DNA of 64,000 bases from Aquimarina sediminis (GCF_002895435.1 NZ_POYJ01000002.1:248001-312000); one strand, 5' to 3'; positions 7,189-17,400 are shown, counted from the stretch's first letter. Program-made: numbers and translations. The notes: generated from the letters alone by a model not told the origin.

Positions 7189-8418
7189 TTACATTTTATA
7201 CACCCAACTTTGTGGATTTAGTCGTTTGGCGTTTTGGTAAATTAAGAATTTCATAATTGCTCTACCAGTAGTTGGGTTGGTGCGTACTTCACCAATGGAC
7301 TGTTTGGTAGTTACCTTTTGTCCTTCAATAACTGTTATGTTTTCAATATTATAATAAGTAGTAATATAATTACCATGACGAATCTGTACCAGACGACTAG
7401 CACCTTTTAATTTTTGGATTGCAATAACTTCTCCTTCAAAAATCGCTCTCGCTCGTTCTCCTGATCTCGTTTCGATTTCTACCCCACTACTATTGATTTG
7501 TATATTAGGTAGCGTAGGATGGGGCTGACGTCCAAACTTTTTAGTAATTCTACCTGTTCCTACAGGCCAAGGTAATTTTCCTTTATTTGAAGTAAAATTA
7601 TCTGCTAATATTTTGGCTTCGGCAGTCAAAGCAAAAGTAGTCGCTGATCCTTTTTTAGTTACTTTTTTACCTGCCTTTTTGTTTGCTTTTGCTATCGCAT
7701 CTCTGATCAACTTCTCTATTGCTTTATCGATAGCACTTGCTTGCTGTTCTTTCTGTTTAATTTGTTTGGTATAGACGCCTTGTTTTTTTCTAATAGACGC
7801 CATCAAAATCTGTTGTTCCTTTTTCTCTTCCTTTAGCTTTTCCTGAGCTTCTCTATTTTCTTCAATTAAACTCTGCTTATCTTTTTTTTGTTTAGACAGG
7901 TTAGCATTCAACTCCTGAAGTTCTTTGGCACTACTCTCTATTCGCTCAGCTTGCTCTTTACGATGTTCATTATATTGTTTCATGTATTGCAATCGCTTAT
8001 ACGCTTGTGCAAAATCGGATGAAGAAAGCAAGAACATGATTCTACTTTGATGAGATTTACTTTTATAGGACTTTGTAACCATCTTAGCATAATCCTTTTT
8101 TAGCGCAGCCAATTCTTTACGATAAACATCTATTTTTTTGAAATTTACATTAATCTCTCTTGTCAATAGATTCGTCTGTTGATTGGTTAGTTTTATTAAG
8201 TTTTTACGTGTTCCTATCTGCGAATTGATAGTTTCTACTTCATCTAGTACCGACTTCTCTTTGAGCTTATTGTTGGCTCGAAGCTGTTTCATTTGCACTA
8301 TTTCTTCTCTAAGTCGTTGACGTTGCTCTTCAAGCTGTTGTTGTTTAGTACTTTGAGAAAACGAAGAAGCACATACCAATAGTAAACCTAAGAAAAATAT
8401 AACCTTTAAAAATCTCAT
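7189..8418 (-). CDS. EnvC-like murein hydrolase activator with degenerate LytM domain
   Basis: A 409-aa exported protein: signal peptide about 1-21 (ending SSFS), a long Gln/Lys/Glu-rich coiled coil (about 22-235), and a C-terminal M23/LytM domain (about 285-405). The metal ligands of active M23 peptidases are missing: where an active enzyme has HxxxD the sequence reads NSSGVEI, and the HxH position reads TTYYN. That is the pattern of EnvC and similar activators, which switch on amidases at the division site rather than cutting peptidoglycan themselves. Its ATG overlaps the stop of the DUF4292 lipoprotein gene by 4 bp, so the two are translationally coupled. It is the last gene of the leftward block. 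Confidence 0.87.
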   Translation of the reverse strand: MRFLKVIFFLGLLLVCASSFSQSTKQQQLEEQRQRLREEIVQMKQLRANNKLKEKSVLDEVETINSQIGTRKNLIKLTNQQTNLLTREINVNFKKIDVYRKELAALKKDYAKMVTKSYKSKSHQSRIMFLLSSSDFAQAYKRLQYMKQYNEHRKEQAERIESSAKELQELNANLSKQKKDKQSLIEENREAQEKLKEEKKEQQILMASIRKKQGVYTKQIKQKEQQASAIDKAIEKLIRDAIAKANKKAGKKVTKKGSATTFALTAEAKILADNFTSNKGKLPWPVGTGRITKKFGRQPHPTLPNIQINSSGVEIETRSGERARAIFEGEVIAIQKLKGASRLVQIRHGNYITTYYNIENITVIEGQKVTTKQSIGEVRTNPTTGRAIMKFLIYQNAKRLNPQSWVYKM

Positions 8419-9188
8419 TGAACAGTAACTTGCTTATATCCTGATGGTATTTTAAACGGAAAACTCACCTTAGCATTGTAATCTACCGTTTTATAATCTA
8501 TCTCAATTGTAGTTTTTTCATTATCCTGCAATGCTTCAATATAAATTCCTTTGGGAAAATCCTGGTTCCCTACTTTTTGATAGCTTTGATAATCGATTAT
8601 TAAACCTCTATTCTCTAATGGCTGTTTTAATCGTTGTGAAGATATTTTAAACGTACTAGGATAAATCAAAAACAATCTTTCAAAAAGTGCTAATTCTGCT
8701 TTGGGTTGCAACTGATACGTTTTTCCTTCGATAGAAGATTTATACTTATCTTCTCTTAGATTAAAAAGTGCTTGCCCCAAAAGCATTTGTTGCACTTTAT
8801 CAAAATTGAGATCAGTGCCCAGCCATTCGCTTAATAGTTTAAAATTTCCTTCAAAATAAGTGTTATTAACCTTTTCATAATAGCTAACCTTATCCGGAGT
8901 AATTAGTGCTTTCGCAAAAGTAATACCTAATATTTTTACACTCACCCAAATAGTTTTGTCCTTTTCTAATCGAAGTGTAGCATTGGGGCTAAACGATTGC
9001 TTACCATCATTATATTTTACTTTTAAGCGAGAATTTAGTGTTTTGAAGTTAAAAGAGTTATTATAATGGTTAGCAATGATTTTTTCTGCGTTTAATTTTT
9101 TAACTCTCGATTCACTTATTGCTTTAGTTCCTTTACAAGAATTCAATACAATCAAAGAAAGGCATAATAGATAAAAAAGTTTGTTCAT
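8415..9188 (-). CDS. DUF4292 family lipoprotein
   Basis: A 257-aa protein with a lipoprotein signal peptide (MNKLFYLLCLSLIVLNSC, Cys18). The rest is rich in beta strands with alternating hydrophobics (SVKILGITFAKALITPDKV) and resembles the LolA/LolB-like fold suggested for DUF4292. The family is recalled from memory and has no established reaction; a role in carrying or receiving outer-membrane lipids or lipoproteins is inferred from the fold. It lies 7 bp after the TPR gene and overlaps the EnvC-like gene, so the three are probably co-transcribed. Confidence 0.82.
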   Translation of the reverse strand: MNKLFYLLCLSLIVLNSCKGTKAISESRVKKLNAEKIIANHYNNSFNFKTLNSRLKVKYNDGKQSFSPNATLRLEKDKTIWVSVKILGITFAKALITPDKVSYYEKVNNTYFEGNFKLLSEWLGTDLNFDKVQQMLLGQALFNLREDKYKSSIEGKTYQLQPKAELALFERLFLIYPSTFKISSQRLKQPLENRGLIIDYQSYQKVGNQDFPKGIYIEALQDNEKTTIEIDYKTVDYNAKVSFPFKIPSGYKQVTVQ

Positions 9189-9195
9189 TACCCTT

Positions 9196-10569
9196 TTAAG
9201 ATTTTTTTTGAAGTTGATTCACTTTTTGTTGATATTTTAAAGCTTTTGCTGTATCGCCCAGTTTTTGGTATGCCTCACTAATTTGCTGATAAAAGTCAGA
9301 CTCCATTTTTAGGTCTTCTATTACATAATCAATACCAAGCAGCAAGATTTCAATAGCTTCATCAGCTTTATCGAGATGAAGCAATGACACTCCATTTGCT
9401 AAATAGAAAATAGGTTGTGCAGGATACATTTCTAGCGCTAATTTACTCCCCAGTTCAGCTTTTTCATATCGTTTCAGATCTAATTGTAGCAATAGAATTC
9501 TCTTAAGCAGAGCAAAATCATTAGCATTATTAATTATACTTCTTTCATAAAAGTTAAGTGCTTGCTTTTTATTATCCTTTTTATAATAATAATGCCCCAA
9601 CTCTGTAAACACTTTTACATTACTTTGACCATTCGAAAGTAAGGATATAATTGCTGCTAATTCAGATTCATACTTTGGTTCTCTTTCTATAAACAATAAA
9701 AAGTCATTAATCACTTTATATTTGGATTCGATATCAATTTTATCGCTTTTCAAAGTCGTTTTCATTGAACTAATAGCCTCTGGTATTTTATTTTTCTCGA
9801 GATAAAATTTGTATAAAGCTAGATGTACAAATTCTGATTTAGGTTTTTTCTCTAAAAGCAACCTAGCAGTTTTAAAAGCTTTTTCTTTTTGATTGCTCTT
9901 ACTATAGAGGTAGATCAGGTTCAAATAATTTTGTTCTTCTTTTGGTTTTTCTTTGATTTTTTGCTCTAATCTACTTATTTGGCTATCGGGATTAGTAATT
10001 TTCGAAGAAATTCGTTTGCGCAAGCGATCTCGATAGAGATCTGCCCCATATTCATCATCCAATTCATCTAGTGCTATTAATGCATCATCGTATCGTTTTT
10101 CAAGAAAGTACAAGTTTGCCAATTGCTCTTTGAACATAGAGTTAAAGACAACGAGCTTTTCAACAATTTCAACAGATTCTTTATATTTACGTTGCTGAAA
10201 ATAAGCTTCAAATAACAGCTCAAGAACAAATCTATTATTCGATTTTGCCTCAAGTACTTTCTCAAAGTTCTCTTCTGCTCTCTGGTATAGTTTTAGTTTT
10301 AAATAGTTTTTACCTAATTCGAAGTATAAAAAATCAGGTTTTGGATCAATTTCTATGCATTTTTCCAGCGATTCAATTGCTTTATCATAATTGGTAATTG
10401 CTTTTTGTTTAAGCGCTTCAAAAAAGTGCTCTTGAAATTCATCAGAAACGTTCCCGAGATCATCAATATTAACCTCTTGTTTTGGTTCAATTTCCTGAGA
10501 AAAAGCAACACTATATCCAATCCCGAAGAATAGAAATAAAATGTATATATGTTTCCAATTATTAATCAT
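9196..10569 (-). CDS. Exported tetratricopeptide repeat protein
   Basis: A 457-aa protein with an N-terminal signal peptide (hydrophobic 8-24, ending near AFS) followed by about ten TPR units; the clearest are KAIESLEKCIEIDPKPDFLYFELG-like in the first half and ALNFYERSIINNANDFALL-like in the second. TPR arrays act as assembly scaffolds. No enzyme motif is present. Its position between the sugar nucleotidyltransferase gene and the DUF4292 lipoprotein gene suggests a role in envelope assembly; this is inference from neighbours only. Confidence 0.82.
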   Translation of the reverse strand: MINNWKHIYILFLFFGIGYSVAFSQEIEPKQEVNIDDLGNVSDEFQEHFFEALKQKAITNYDKAIESLEKCIEIDPKPDFLYFELGKNYLKLKLYQRAEENFEKVLEAKSNNRFVLELLFEAYFQQRKYKESVEIVEKLVVFNSMFKEQLANLYFLEKRYDDALIALDELDDEYGADLYRDRLRKRISSKITNPDSQISRLEQKIKEKPKEEQNYLNLIYLYSKSNQKEKAFKTARLLLEKKPKSEFVHLALYKFYLEKNKIPEAISSMKTTLKSDKIDIESKYKVINDFLLFIEREPKYESELAAIISLLSNGQSNVKVFTELGHYYYKKDNKKQALNFYERSIINNANDFALLKRILLLQLDLKRYEKAELGSKLALEMYPAQPIFYLANGVSLLHLDKADEAIEILLLGIDYVIEDLKMESDFYQQISEAYQKLGDTAKALKYQQKVNQLQKKS

Positions 10570-10604
10570 ATAAATGTCTTACAATACCTGCATTGCATCA
10601 TAAA

Positions 10605-11621
10605 TTATTCCAAAACAGAATAGTCTCCAATACTTACTGTAGTGAAGTTCCCATCATAAACGGCATTGTTTCCTATCATAGCATTGTCTAAGTTAGCATT
10701 TTTTATGACAGTTTTAGTCTGAATTAAACTATTTTTGATAGTAGCATTATCAATAACACATCCATTACCAATAGAAACATTAGGACCTATAGTAGCATTT
10801 CTTAACGTTACTCCTTCTCCTATATAACAAGGAGCTATCACAGTAGAGTTTTCTTGTGTTACCATATCATCGACCAATTGCTCGCCATCATTTTGCAAAA
10901 ACCCTAGCATTCTAGTATTGGTCTCTACAGTAACGTTTTTGTTTCCGCAATCCATCCATTCATCAACCTTACCTGGGACAAATACTTTTCCGTTACTCAT
11001 CATTCTCTTGATACCATCATTAATCTGGTACTCTCCTCCATGAATAATATTATTATCCAGAACGTATTGTAATTCGTTCTTAAGAACCGCAACATCTTTA
11101 AAATAATATATTCCTATAACAGCAAGATCAGATATAAAATCTTTAGGTTTCTCTACTAATTCTACAATCTGGTTATTATCATTTAGTTTTACTACACCAA
11201 AAGCTTCTGGTCGCTCTACTTGTTTAACCCAGATCACAGAATCTGCTTCTTTATCCAAATTAAAATCTGCTCTTATCAATGTATCTGCATATGCAATTAC
11301 TGCTGGTCCGGACAAAGATTCTTTGGCACACATAATAGCATGACCCGTGCCTAAGGGTTCATCTTGTCTGTATATTGATGCTTTTGCCCCCAGGCTTTCT
11401 GCCAATTCTGTTAAACTAGCCACTACGTCATCACCAAAAAATGCGGGATCCCCCAATACAAAGGCTACTTCTTCAATTGGTTCTCCCAGAACTCTGGCAA
11501 TATCGGATACTAATCTATGCACTATTGATTTTCCTGCAACAGGAATTAAGGGTTTAGGAACAGTAAGGGTGTGAGGCCTTAGTCTAGACCCCCTTCCTGC
11601 CATAGGAACAATAATTTTCAT
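10605..11621 (-). CDS. NDP-sugar nucleotidyltransferase with left-handed beta-helix
   Basis: Transfers a nucleotidyl group to a sugar 1-phosphate. The N-terminal nucleotidyltransferase domain (about 1-230) has the signature GRGSRLRPHT (9-18) with PKPLIPV just after, plus the metal-binding D in AYADT. The C-terminal third is a hexapeptide left-handed beta-helix (IGEGVTLRNATIGPNVSIG and similar rungs), as in GlmU- or RmlA-like bifunctional enzymes, but no acyltransferase catalytic residue can be assigned. At 338 aa it is shorter than GlmU. Nucleotide and sugar specificity are uncertain (glucose, mannose or GlcN-type). It sits 30 bp after dut in the same leftward block. Confidence 0.85.
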   Translation of the reverse strand: MKIIVPMAGRGSRLRPHTLTVPKPLIPVAGKSIVHRLVSDIARVLGEPIEEVAFVLGDPAFFGDDVVASLTELAESLGAKASIYRQDEPLGTGHAIMCAKESLSGPAVIAYADTLIRADFNLDKEADSVIWVKQVERPEAFGVVKLNDNNQIVELVEKPKDFISDLAVIGIYYFKDVAVLKNELQYVLDNNIIHGGEYQINDGIKRMMSNGKVFVPGKVDEWMDCGNKNVTVETNTRMLGFLQNDGEQLVDDMVTQENSTVIAPCYIGEGVTLRNATIGPNVSIGNGCVIDNATIKNSLIQTKTVIKNANLDNAMIGNNAVYDGNFTTVSIGDYSVLE

Positions 11622-11651
11622 TTTTTATGTTTTGATTGTTTTGTTGATACT

Positions 11652-12086
11652 TTATTTAACCCCAGTACTACCAAATCCTCCTTCTCCTCTAGAAGTCTCT
11701 GACAGTTCTGATACCGCTATCCATTCTGCACGTTCATGTTTTGCAATTACCAATTGAGCCACTCTTTCTCCATTTTCAATAGTAAAATCTTCGTTGGAAA
11801 GATTTACTAAAATCACTCCTATCTCTCCTCTATAATCCGCATCGATAGTTCCTGGTGCATTGAGTACAGTAACTCCATTTTTGGCTGACAATCCACTACG
11901 AGGACGAACCTGCGCCTCATATCCTACAGGCAATTCTATAAACAATCCTGTTTTTACGATCGTTCTACCTAAAGGTTTTAACGTTATTGATTCAGTAATA
12001 TTTGCTCTTAGATCCATCCCTGCCGAAGCAATGGTTTCGTAATGAGGTAAATCATGAGATGACTTATTAATAATTTTTATTTGCAT
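11652..12086 (-). CDS. dut: dUTP diphosphatase (dUTPase)
   Basis: Hydrolyses dUTP to dUMP and pyrophosphate, keeping uracil out of DNA and feeding dTMP synthesis. The 144-aa trimeric-type enzyme shows all five motifs: AGMDLRA (22-28), [10 protein letters not shown] (62-71), [15 protein letters not shown] (76-90, catalytic D and Y85), GERVAQLVI (106-114) and the C-terminal lid [10 protein letters not shown] (133-142). It is embedded between the flippase and nucleotidyltransferase genes with short gaps, an arrangement I recall as common in Flavobacteriaceae. Confidence 0.97.
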   Translation of the reverse strand: MQIKIINKSSHDLPHYETIASAGMDLRANITESITLKPLGRTIVKTGLFIELPVGYEAQVRPRSGLSAKNGVTVLNAPGTIDADYRGEIGVILVNLSNEDFTIENGERVAQLVIAKHERAEWIAVSELSETSRGEGGFGSTGVK

Positions 12087-12124
12087 ACGTATTTTTACAC
12101 TCCAATTTCAGGAGTTCACATTTT

Positions 12125-13576
12125 TTATTTTCTTAAAATTTGTTTTAGTTCTTTCTTTTCTGAGGCGTACAAAATTACTAAAAACCCGAGTAACAATGGA
12201 ATAGAAATTATATAATTACTATCAAAAACATAAAATGATAAAATCGAAAAACCAATAGAAAGAGCAAGGTACATTCCTATTTTTTTCAAATTATAAGGTA
12301 TCGGGTAGTATTTTTTGCCATAGTACCAGGATAGTATCATCATAGATCCATATGCCGCCAAAGTGGCTATTGCTGATCCAAGATAACTATACTTAGGTAT
12401 TAGTATAAAGTTTAAAGCTAATGTAATTACTCCACCAATGACTGATATATAGGCTCCAAATCTAGTTCTGTCTGTAATCTTATACCAAACAGAGAGATTA
12501 TGGTAAATGCCCAAACATAAGTTAGCTAGTAAAATAATGGGGACAATTTTTACAGCTTCCCAATATGATTGATCTCTTATTATAAAATCTTTTAACACAT
12601 GTACAAAAACGACAACTCCAAGCAAAATAACAGCTCCAAACGCCACAAAATACTTGGTTATTCTAGCATATGTTTCGGGAGCATTTTTATTTTCAGAATA
12701 ATTAAAGAAAAAAGGCTCTATTCCTAGTCGAAAAGCTGTAGCAAACAAAGTCATAAACAATGCTAGCTTATAACATGCTGAATACACACCTACTAGATGA
12801 TCAGCCACATCTTCCGGCAATAAATAATCTAAGAGTATCCTGTCAAATGTTTCATTGATTGAATACGCTACTCCAGCAATAAGAACTGGAAATGCATAAC
12901 GCATCATTTTTTTCCACAGTAGCTTATCAAACTTGTATTTTATTTTAGTATAAAATGGGACTAGCAACAGTAGAGTTAGCCCACTTGCAATCAAATTAGA
13001 AATAAAAATGTAATTAATCTCATAATTCTCAAATGTAATGCTTTTTAGAATTTGAAAATTTTCTGACGCCTTCTTTAAGTATATCAAAAGAAAAACATTC
13101 AACCCTAAATTGACGATTACATTTAGGATCTTAACAAATGAATATCGCATTGGTCTTTCATTTGCTCTAAGCCAGGCAAAAGGAATAATTACCAATGCAT
13201 CTAACAAAAGAATATAAATAACAAGTGTTATATGATCAACTCTTATGTTAGTTAATAATGCAATATGGTCTTTAAACAACAGTGCTAAAACAAAAAAGCC
13301 AATTGATGATACAATTAAGGATAACGCAGATGTACTTACTACTGCATCTTTATCAGATTCCTTATTAAAAAACCTAAAAAAAGCTGTTTCCATACCATAC
13401 GCTAATATCACATTGAATAAAACGAAATACGAAAATATAATCGAAATTTTACCATATTCTTCAGTTGGTAACAAATCAGTATACAATGGAACTAGTATAA
13501 AAGACAGCATACGAGGAAGCACAGTTGCCAGCCCGTAGATAAAAGTTTGCTTAAAGAGTTTTTGAAATATGCCCAA
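12125..13576 (-). CDS. Wzx-like polysaccharide flippase (MATE/MVF superfamily)
   Basis: A 483-aa protein with about 14 predicted membrane spans and the opening segment QTFIYGLATVLPRMLSFILV typical of flavobacterial lipopolysaccharide-biosynthesis flippases. It would move undecaprenyl-linked oligosaccharide, or another lipid-linked precursor, to the periplasmic face. The best start is a TTG (13576); no in-frame ATG lies upstream before a stop. It is a second flippase, separate from the Wzx in the polysaccharide locus at 42.4-43.6 kb; being in a conserved block with dut and a nucleotidyltransferase it may serve a housekeeping glycan. Substrate not predictable. Confidence 0.85.
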   Translation of the reverse strand: MGIFQKLFKQTFIYGLATVLPRMLSFILVPLYTDLLPTEEYGKISIIFSYFVLFNVILAYGMETAFFRFFNKESDKDAVVSTSALSLIVSSIGFFVLALLFKDHIALLTNIRVDHITLVIYILLLDALVIIPFAWLRANERPMRYSFVKILNVIVNLGLNVFLLIYLKKASENFQILKSITFENYEINYIFISNLIASGLTLLLLVPFYTKIKYKFDKLLWKKMMRYAFPVLIAGVAYSINETFDRILLDYLLPEDVADHLVGVYSACYKLALFMTLFATAFRLGIEPFFFNYSENKNAPETYARITKYFVAFGAVILLGVVVFVHVLKDFIIRDQSYWEAVKIVPIILLANLCLGIYHNLSVWYKITDRTRFGAYISVIGGVITLALNFILIPKYSYLGSAIATLAAYGSMMILSWYYGKKYYPIPYNLKKIGMYLALSIGFSILSFYVFDSNYIISIPLLLGFLVILYASEKKELKQILRK

Positions 13577-13609
13577 TTGGTGATGTACTTGTAATCGTAA
13601 AAATACAAT

Positions 13610-14110
13610 TTATTGCTTCTTTCTCGTTGGATACGCCTGCAATTCTTTTTCTGGTATATTTTCTAGCTTAAAAAAACCTTGTTTACCATTATTCATATAA
13701 CTTATCATACATTCATTATCGGCTAATTCAAAAGGTATTTTTTCTTCTATTTCGGGTAACTGATTTTTAAATTCTTCTTTTGGATCATCACTCATAATCA
13801 AATCTCGTGGTTTAGTAGCTTTTGTATAATGACCAACATATACCAACTCATTGGTCTTATGCCCCAATTTTATCTTCTTCCCCCTAAAATATGCATATTC
13901 TAACTTAACATCTGATACAGCATCCACCTCTAGATATATCATAAACCCAGAACCACCGCCCTCTACCCCGGCTATCCATTCCTGAAAATAGGTGTTTTTA
14001 ATCTCTATAGGGCTTTTTTTATCTATCTGCTGACTACTTGCACATTGTATATGCATGATAAGTAATAACAAAAGGCTAATAGTAATACTTGTCGTTTTCA
14101 AATTAATCAT
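13610..14110 (-). CDS. Small exported protein of unknown function
   Basis: 166 aa with a clear signal sequence (hydrophobic 10-20) ending in HIQCASSQQ. The Cys could be a lipid site, but Gln at -1 is unusual for a lipobox, so ordinary signal peptidase cleavage is equally possible. The mature part is a small beta-rich domain with a Gly-rich turn (GVEGGGSGFMIYLEV) and ends in a basic tail. I do not recognise the family. A TAnnTTTG element 39 bp upstream suggests it opens the leftward transcript that includes the flippase gene. Confidence 0.65.
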   Translation of the reverse strand: MINLKTTSITISLLLLLIMHIQCASSQQIDKKSPIEIKNTYFQEWIAGVEGGGSGFMIYLEVDAVSDVKLEYAYFRGKKIKLGHKTNELVYVGHYTKATKPRDLIMSDDPKEEFKNQLPEIEEKIPFELADNECMISYMNNGKQGFFKLENIPEKELQAYPTRKKQ

Positions 14111-14148
14111 TTTTGATATTTTAAACTATTGAAAAACAAAATTGATAC

Positions 14149-14156
14149 CAAAAGTA
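14149..14156 (-). promoter_or_regulatory. Bacteroidota-type -7 element
   Basis: On the minus strand TACTTTTG fits TAnnTTTG, 39 bp upstream of the ATG at 14110. No convincing -33 TTG. Confidence 0.45.
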
Positions 14157-14207
14157 AAATCATAGCACTTTGGATTCACTAAAGATATAAAAATGCTCAA
14201 CACCTTA

Positions 14208-14247
14208 TTAAAAAATAAAAAACCTCATAAGAAAACTTATGAGGTTT
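14208..14247 (-). terminator. Rho-independent terminator of the ATP synthase operon
   Basis: AAACCTCATAAG (14220-14231) and CTTATGAGGTTT (14236-14247) form a perfect 12-bp stem with an AAAA loop. On the minus strand it is followed by a T-rich tract (complement of 14209-14219). It sits 58 bp after the atpG stop. Confidence 0.88.
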
Positions 14248-14305
14248 GATATAAGATTATAATTTACAAGATTTTCTACATACGAAAACAATCTAAATAT
14301 TTTCT

Positions 14306-15166
14306 TTAGTTATTTAGAGCTTCTGCACCACCAACAATCTCAAGGATTTCATTGGTAATAGAAGCTTGTCTAGCTTTGTTATATGACAATTTAAGAGCAT
14401 CTCTAAGCTCAGTCGCATTATCTGTTGCCTTATGCATTGCTGTCATACGAGCACCATGCTCAGACGCAAATGAATCACGTATTGCTTTATACAATTGTGT
14501 CTTAAGCGACTTTGGTATCAATTGCTCTACGATCTCTTCTTTTGAAGGCTCAAAGATGTAATCTAGATTTGCACTCTTCTCACCTTCTACAGGTACAATT
14601 GGTAAAAATTGCTCTGTAGTAACATCTTGAGAAGCGGCATTTCTAAATTTATTATATACAATTACGATTTTATCATAAGATCCATTAACAAAATGCTCCA
14701 TTAATTCTTCTGCAATAGCTGCAACATTAGCAAATGTAAGGTCGTCAAAAACTTCGCTTTTATTAGCAATTACGGTATGCGTTTTAGATACTATATCATT
14801 TACTTTCTTACCAATAGTAACAAAGTCAACCTGCTTACCTACATACTTGTTTTCGTAAAGCTCCCTAACTCCTTTAACAATATTAGAATTAAATGCACCA
14901 GCCAAACCACGATTAGACGCAATTGCTACCACCAAAACTTTATTGACTTCGCGCTGCTCTGCATAAGAACTTACACTATCCCCCTCAAGAGAGGCACTTA
15001 AGCTTTGTAACAGCTCGGTAAGTTTATCCGCATAAGGACGCATTGCAGTAATTGCCATCTGTGCCTTATTCAACTTTGCAGCAGATACCATTTTCATAGC
15101 ACTGGTGATTTGCATCGTTGATGATACAGAGGTAATTCTACTACGTAATTCTTTTAAATTAGCCAT
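14306..15166 (-). CDS. atpG: ATP synthase F1 subunit gamma
   Basis: Central rotor stalk of F1, turning inside the alpha3beta3 ring. The 286-aa length is normal. The N-terminal helix carries the diagnostic KELRSRITSVSSTMQITSAM (residues 5-24) followed by KMVSAAKL, and the C-terminal helix ends ARQASITNEILEIVGGAEAL, the counterpart of the conserved family signature. It is the last gene of the operon (45 bp after atpA) and is followed by a strong terminator. atpD and atpC do not follow, as expected for Bacteroidota, where they lie elsewhere. Confidence 0.98.
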   Translation of the reverse strand: MANLKELRSRITSVSSTMQITSAMKMVSAAKLNKAQMAITAMRPYADKLTELLQSLSASLEGDSVSSYAEQREVNKVLVVAIASNRGLAGAFNSNIVKGVRELYENKYVGKQVDFVTIGKKVNDIVSKTHTVIANKSEVFDDLTFANVAAIAEELMEHFVNGSYDKIVIVYNKFRNAASQDVTTEQFLPIVPVEGEKSANLDYIFEPSKEEIVEQLIPKSLKTQLYKAIRDSFASEHGARMTAMHKATDNATELRDALKLSYNKARQASITNEILEIVGGAEALNN

Positions 15167-15211
15167 TTTTTATACTTATGAATTCAGAAAATTTCTTAAT
15201 TCAGCCTTTAA

Positions 15212-16792
15212 TTATGCCTTATACTTGGCAGAAATTTCTTTACAAGCTGAAAGTAACACATCAGTTACCTCGTCGGTAAGTTTCCCTGCCTTTAAAGTAT
15301 CTAGTGTATCTCTATGCTTAGCATTAAGATATTCTATAAAATCACTTTCGAATTCTTTAATTTTATTTACAGGAACATCTCTAAGTAAGTTCTTAGATCC
15401 TGCATAAATAATCGCAATCTGATCTTCTACTGTATATGGATCGTTCTGTGCTTGCTTAAGAATTTCAACATTACGTTTTCCTTTTTCGATTACATTTAAT
15501 GTAGCTGCATCAAGATCAGATCCGAACTTAGCAAATGCTTCTAATTCACGGAACTGTGCTTGATCTAATTTTAATGTACCTGCTACTTTTTTCATCGATT
15601 TAATCTGGGCAGACCCCCCTACACGAGATACAGAGATACCTACGTTAATTGCGGGACGAACACCTGAGTTAAATAAATCAGAAGTTAAGAATATCTGACC
15701 ATCTGTAATCGAAATCACGTTTGTTGGGATATATGCAGATACATCACCCGCTTGTGTTTCGATAATTGGTAGTGCAGTTAATGAACCTCCTCCTTTTACT
15801 TTAGATTTTAAAGAATCAGGAAGGTCATTCATATCCTTGGCAATATTATCATCTGCAATAACTTTTGCAGAACGCTCTAATAATCTTGAGTGAAGATAGA
15901 ATACATCTCCAGGATATGCTTCACGACCTGGTGGACGACGTAATAATAATGACACCTCACGATACGCAACCGCTTGCTTAGATAAATCATCATAGATAAT
16001 TAAAGCAGGGCGTCCTGTATCACGAAAATATTCTCCAATCGCTGCACCAGCAAACGGAGCATAAACCTGCATTGGAGCAGGATCAGAAGCGTTAGCCGCT
16101 ACAATAGTAGTATATGCCAATGCTCCTTTATCTTCTAATACTTTAGCAATACCTGCTACTGTAGATGCTTTTTGACCAATAGCCACATATATACAGTATA
16201 CCGGCTCACCAGCATCATAAAATTCTTTTTGGTTTAGGATAGTATCAATACATACAGTTGTTTTACCTGTCTGACGATCACCAATCACTAACTCACGTTG
16301 CCCTCTTCCGATTGGCACCATCGCATCAATAGATTTGATACCAGTTTGAAGAGGTTCGTTTACCGGTTGACGGAAAACTACACCAGGTGCTTTACGCTCT
16401 AACGGCATTTCGAAAGTTTCACCTTCGATTGCACCTTTACCATCAATAGGTGTTCCTAGTGTATCTACTACACGACCTACGATTCCCTCTCCAACGTTAA
16501 TAGATGCAATACGCTGTGTACGTTTTACAGTTGCACCTTCCTTAACTTCTGTTGAAGAACCTAAAAGTACTACCCCAACATTATCCTCTTCTAAATTAAG
16601 TACGATACCTTCTAAGCCAGATTCGAATTGTACTAATTCTCCATATTGAGCATTAGACAAGCCGTATACTCTGGCGATACCATCACCTATTTGTAATACT
16701 GTACCTACCTCTTCTAATGAAGCTGATGCTTCAAATCCAGATAATTGTTGTTTTAATATTGCTGATACTTCAGCAGGATTCACTTCTGCCAT
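15212..16792 (-). CDS. atpA: ATP synthase F1 subunit alpha
   Basis: Non-catalytic nucleotide-binding subunit of F1. I chose the ATG at 16792 ([10 protein letters not shown]), giving 526 aa; an upstream extension to 16825 would add 11 residues unlike any alpha subunit. The Walker A motif GDRQTGKT is at 171-178, the beta-barrel domain precedes it, and the conserved segment [20 protein letters not shown] follows in the middle. The arginine-finger region ([13 protein letters not shown]) is present. Spacing is 74 bp to atpH and 45 bp to atpG. Confidence 0.97.
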   Translation of the reverse strand: MAEVNPAEVSAILKQQLSGFEASASLEEVGTVLQIGDGIARVYGLSNAQYGELVQFESGLEGIVLNLEEDNVGVVLLGSSTEVKEGATVKRTQRIASINVGEGIVGRVVDTLGTPIDGKGAIEGETFEMPLERKAPGVVFRQPVNEPLQTGIKSIDAMVPIGRGQRELVIGDRQTGKTTVCIDTILNQKEFYDAGEPVYCIYVAIGQKASTVAGIAKVLEDKGALAYTTIVAANASDPAPMQVYAPFAGAAIGEYFRDTGRPALIIYDDLSKQAVAYREVSLLLRRPPGREAYPGDVFYLHSRLLERSAKVIADDNIAKDMNDLPDSLKSKVKGGGSLTALPIIETQAGDVSAYIPTNVISITDGQIFLTSDLFNSGVRPAINVGISVSRVGGSAQIKSMKKVAGTLKLDQAQFRELEAFAKFGSDLDAATLNVIEKGKRNVEILKQAQNDPYTVEDQIAIIYAGSKNLLRDVPVNKIKEFESDFIEYLNAKHRDTLDTLKAGKLTDEVTDVLLSACKEISAKYKA

Positions 16793-16866
16793 TTTATAAT
16801 AGTTTGAAAGAATGAGTATACACACTCATTCTCTTATTATTAAATTTATATTTTAAAACGTATGTA

Positions 16867-17394
16867 TTAATTGCTTAATTCTCTTCTTAGACTAGTGAGC
16901 TTATGTGCTATACTAGCATTATACTGTAAATCACCAACTCTCAAAATAAATCCACCGATAATACTTTCATCGATTACATTTTCTAAGTTAGCTTCGTTTC
17001 CAGTTAGCTCCTTTACCTTAGCCTGTACTTTATCACTTAGCCCTTTATCCAAAGGCACTGCTGTGGTAACTTTTGCCACCTGTCTATTATTTAACTGATC
17101 ATACAAAACAGTATACTGCTTAGCGACATCAGCTAGTAAACTTACTCTTTTATTCTCGATTAACACATCAAAAACTTTTTGAGTAATCTCACTTGTACTT
17201 TTAAAGATCTCACGTAATGAAGCCAATTTTACATCACCTTTGATCAATGGGCTATTTAAAACCATTCTGAGCTCAGCGCTATCACCTATTGTAGCGATAA
17301 TACTTTGCATATCTTTCTGAACATTTTCAGTGGCTTTTTTATCTTGAGCTAAACTCAAAACTGCCTTAGCATAACGTATTGCTGCTCTACTCAT
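16867..17394 (-). CDS. atpH: ATP synthase F1 subunit delta (OSCP)
   Basis: Joins the top of F1 to the peripheral stalk. The 175-aa protein has the helical N-terminal domain (RAAIRYAKAVLSLAQ, 3-17) and the conserved C-terminal signature ESIIGGFILRVGDLQYNASI with its Gly-Gly turn, followed by a helix ending in LRREL. It lies 6 bp after atpF, so the two are translated together. Confidence 0.96.
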   Translation of the reverse strand: MSRAAIRYAKAVLSLAQDKKATENVQKDMQSIIATIGDSAELRMVLNSPLIKGDVKLASLREIFKSTSEITQKVFDVLIENKRVSLLADVAKQYTVLYDQLNNRQVAKVTTAVPLDKGLSDKVQAKVKELTGNEANLENVIDESIIGGFILRVGDLQYNASIAHKLTSLRRELSN

Positions 17395-17400
17395 CTAATA

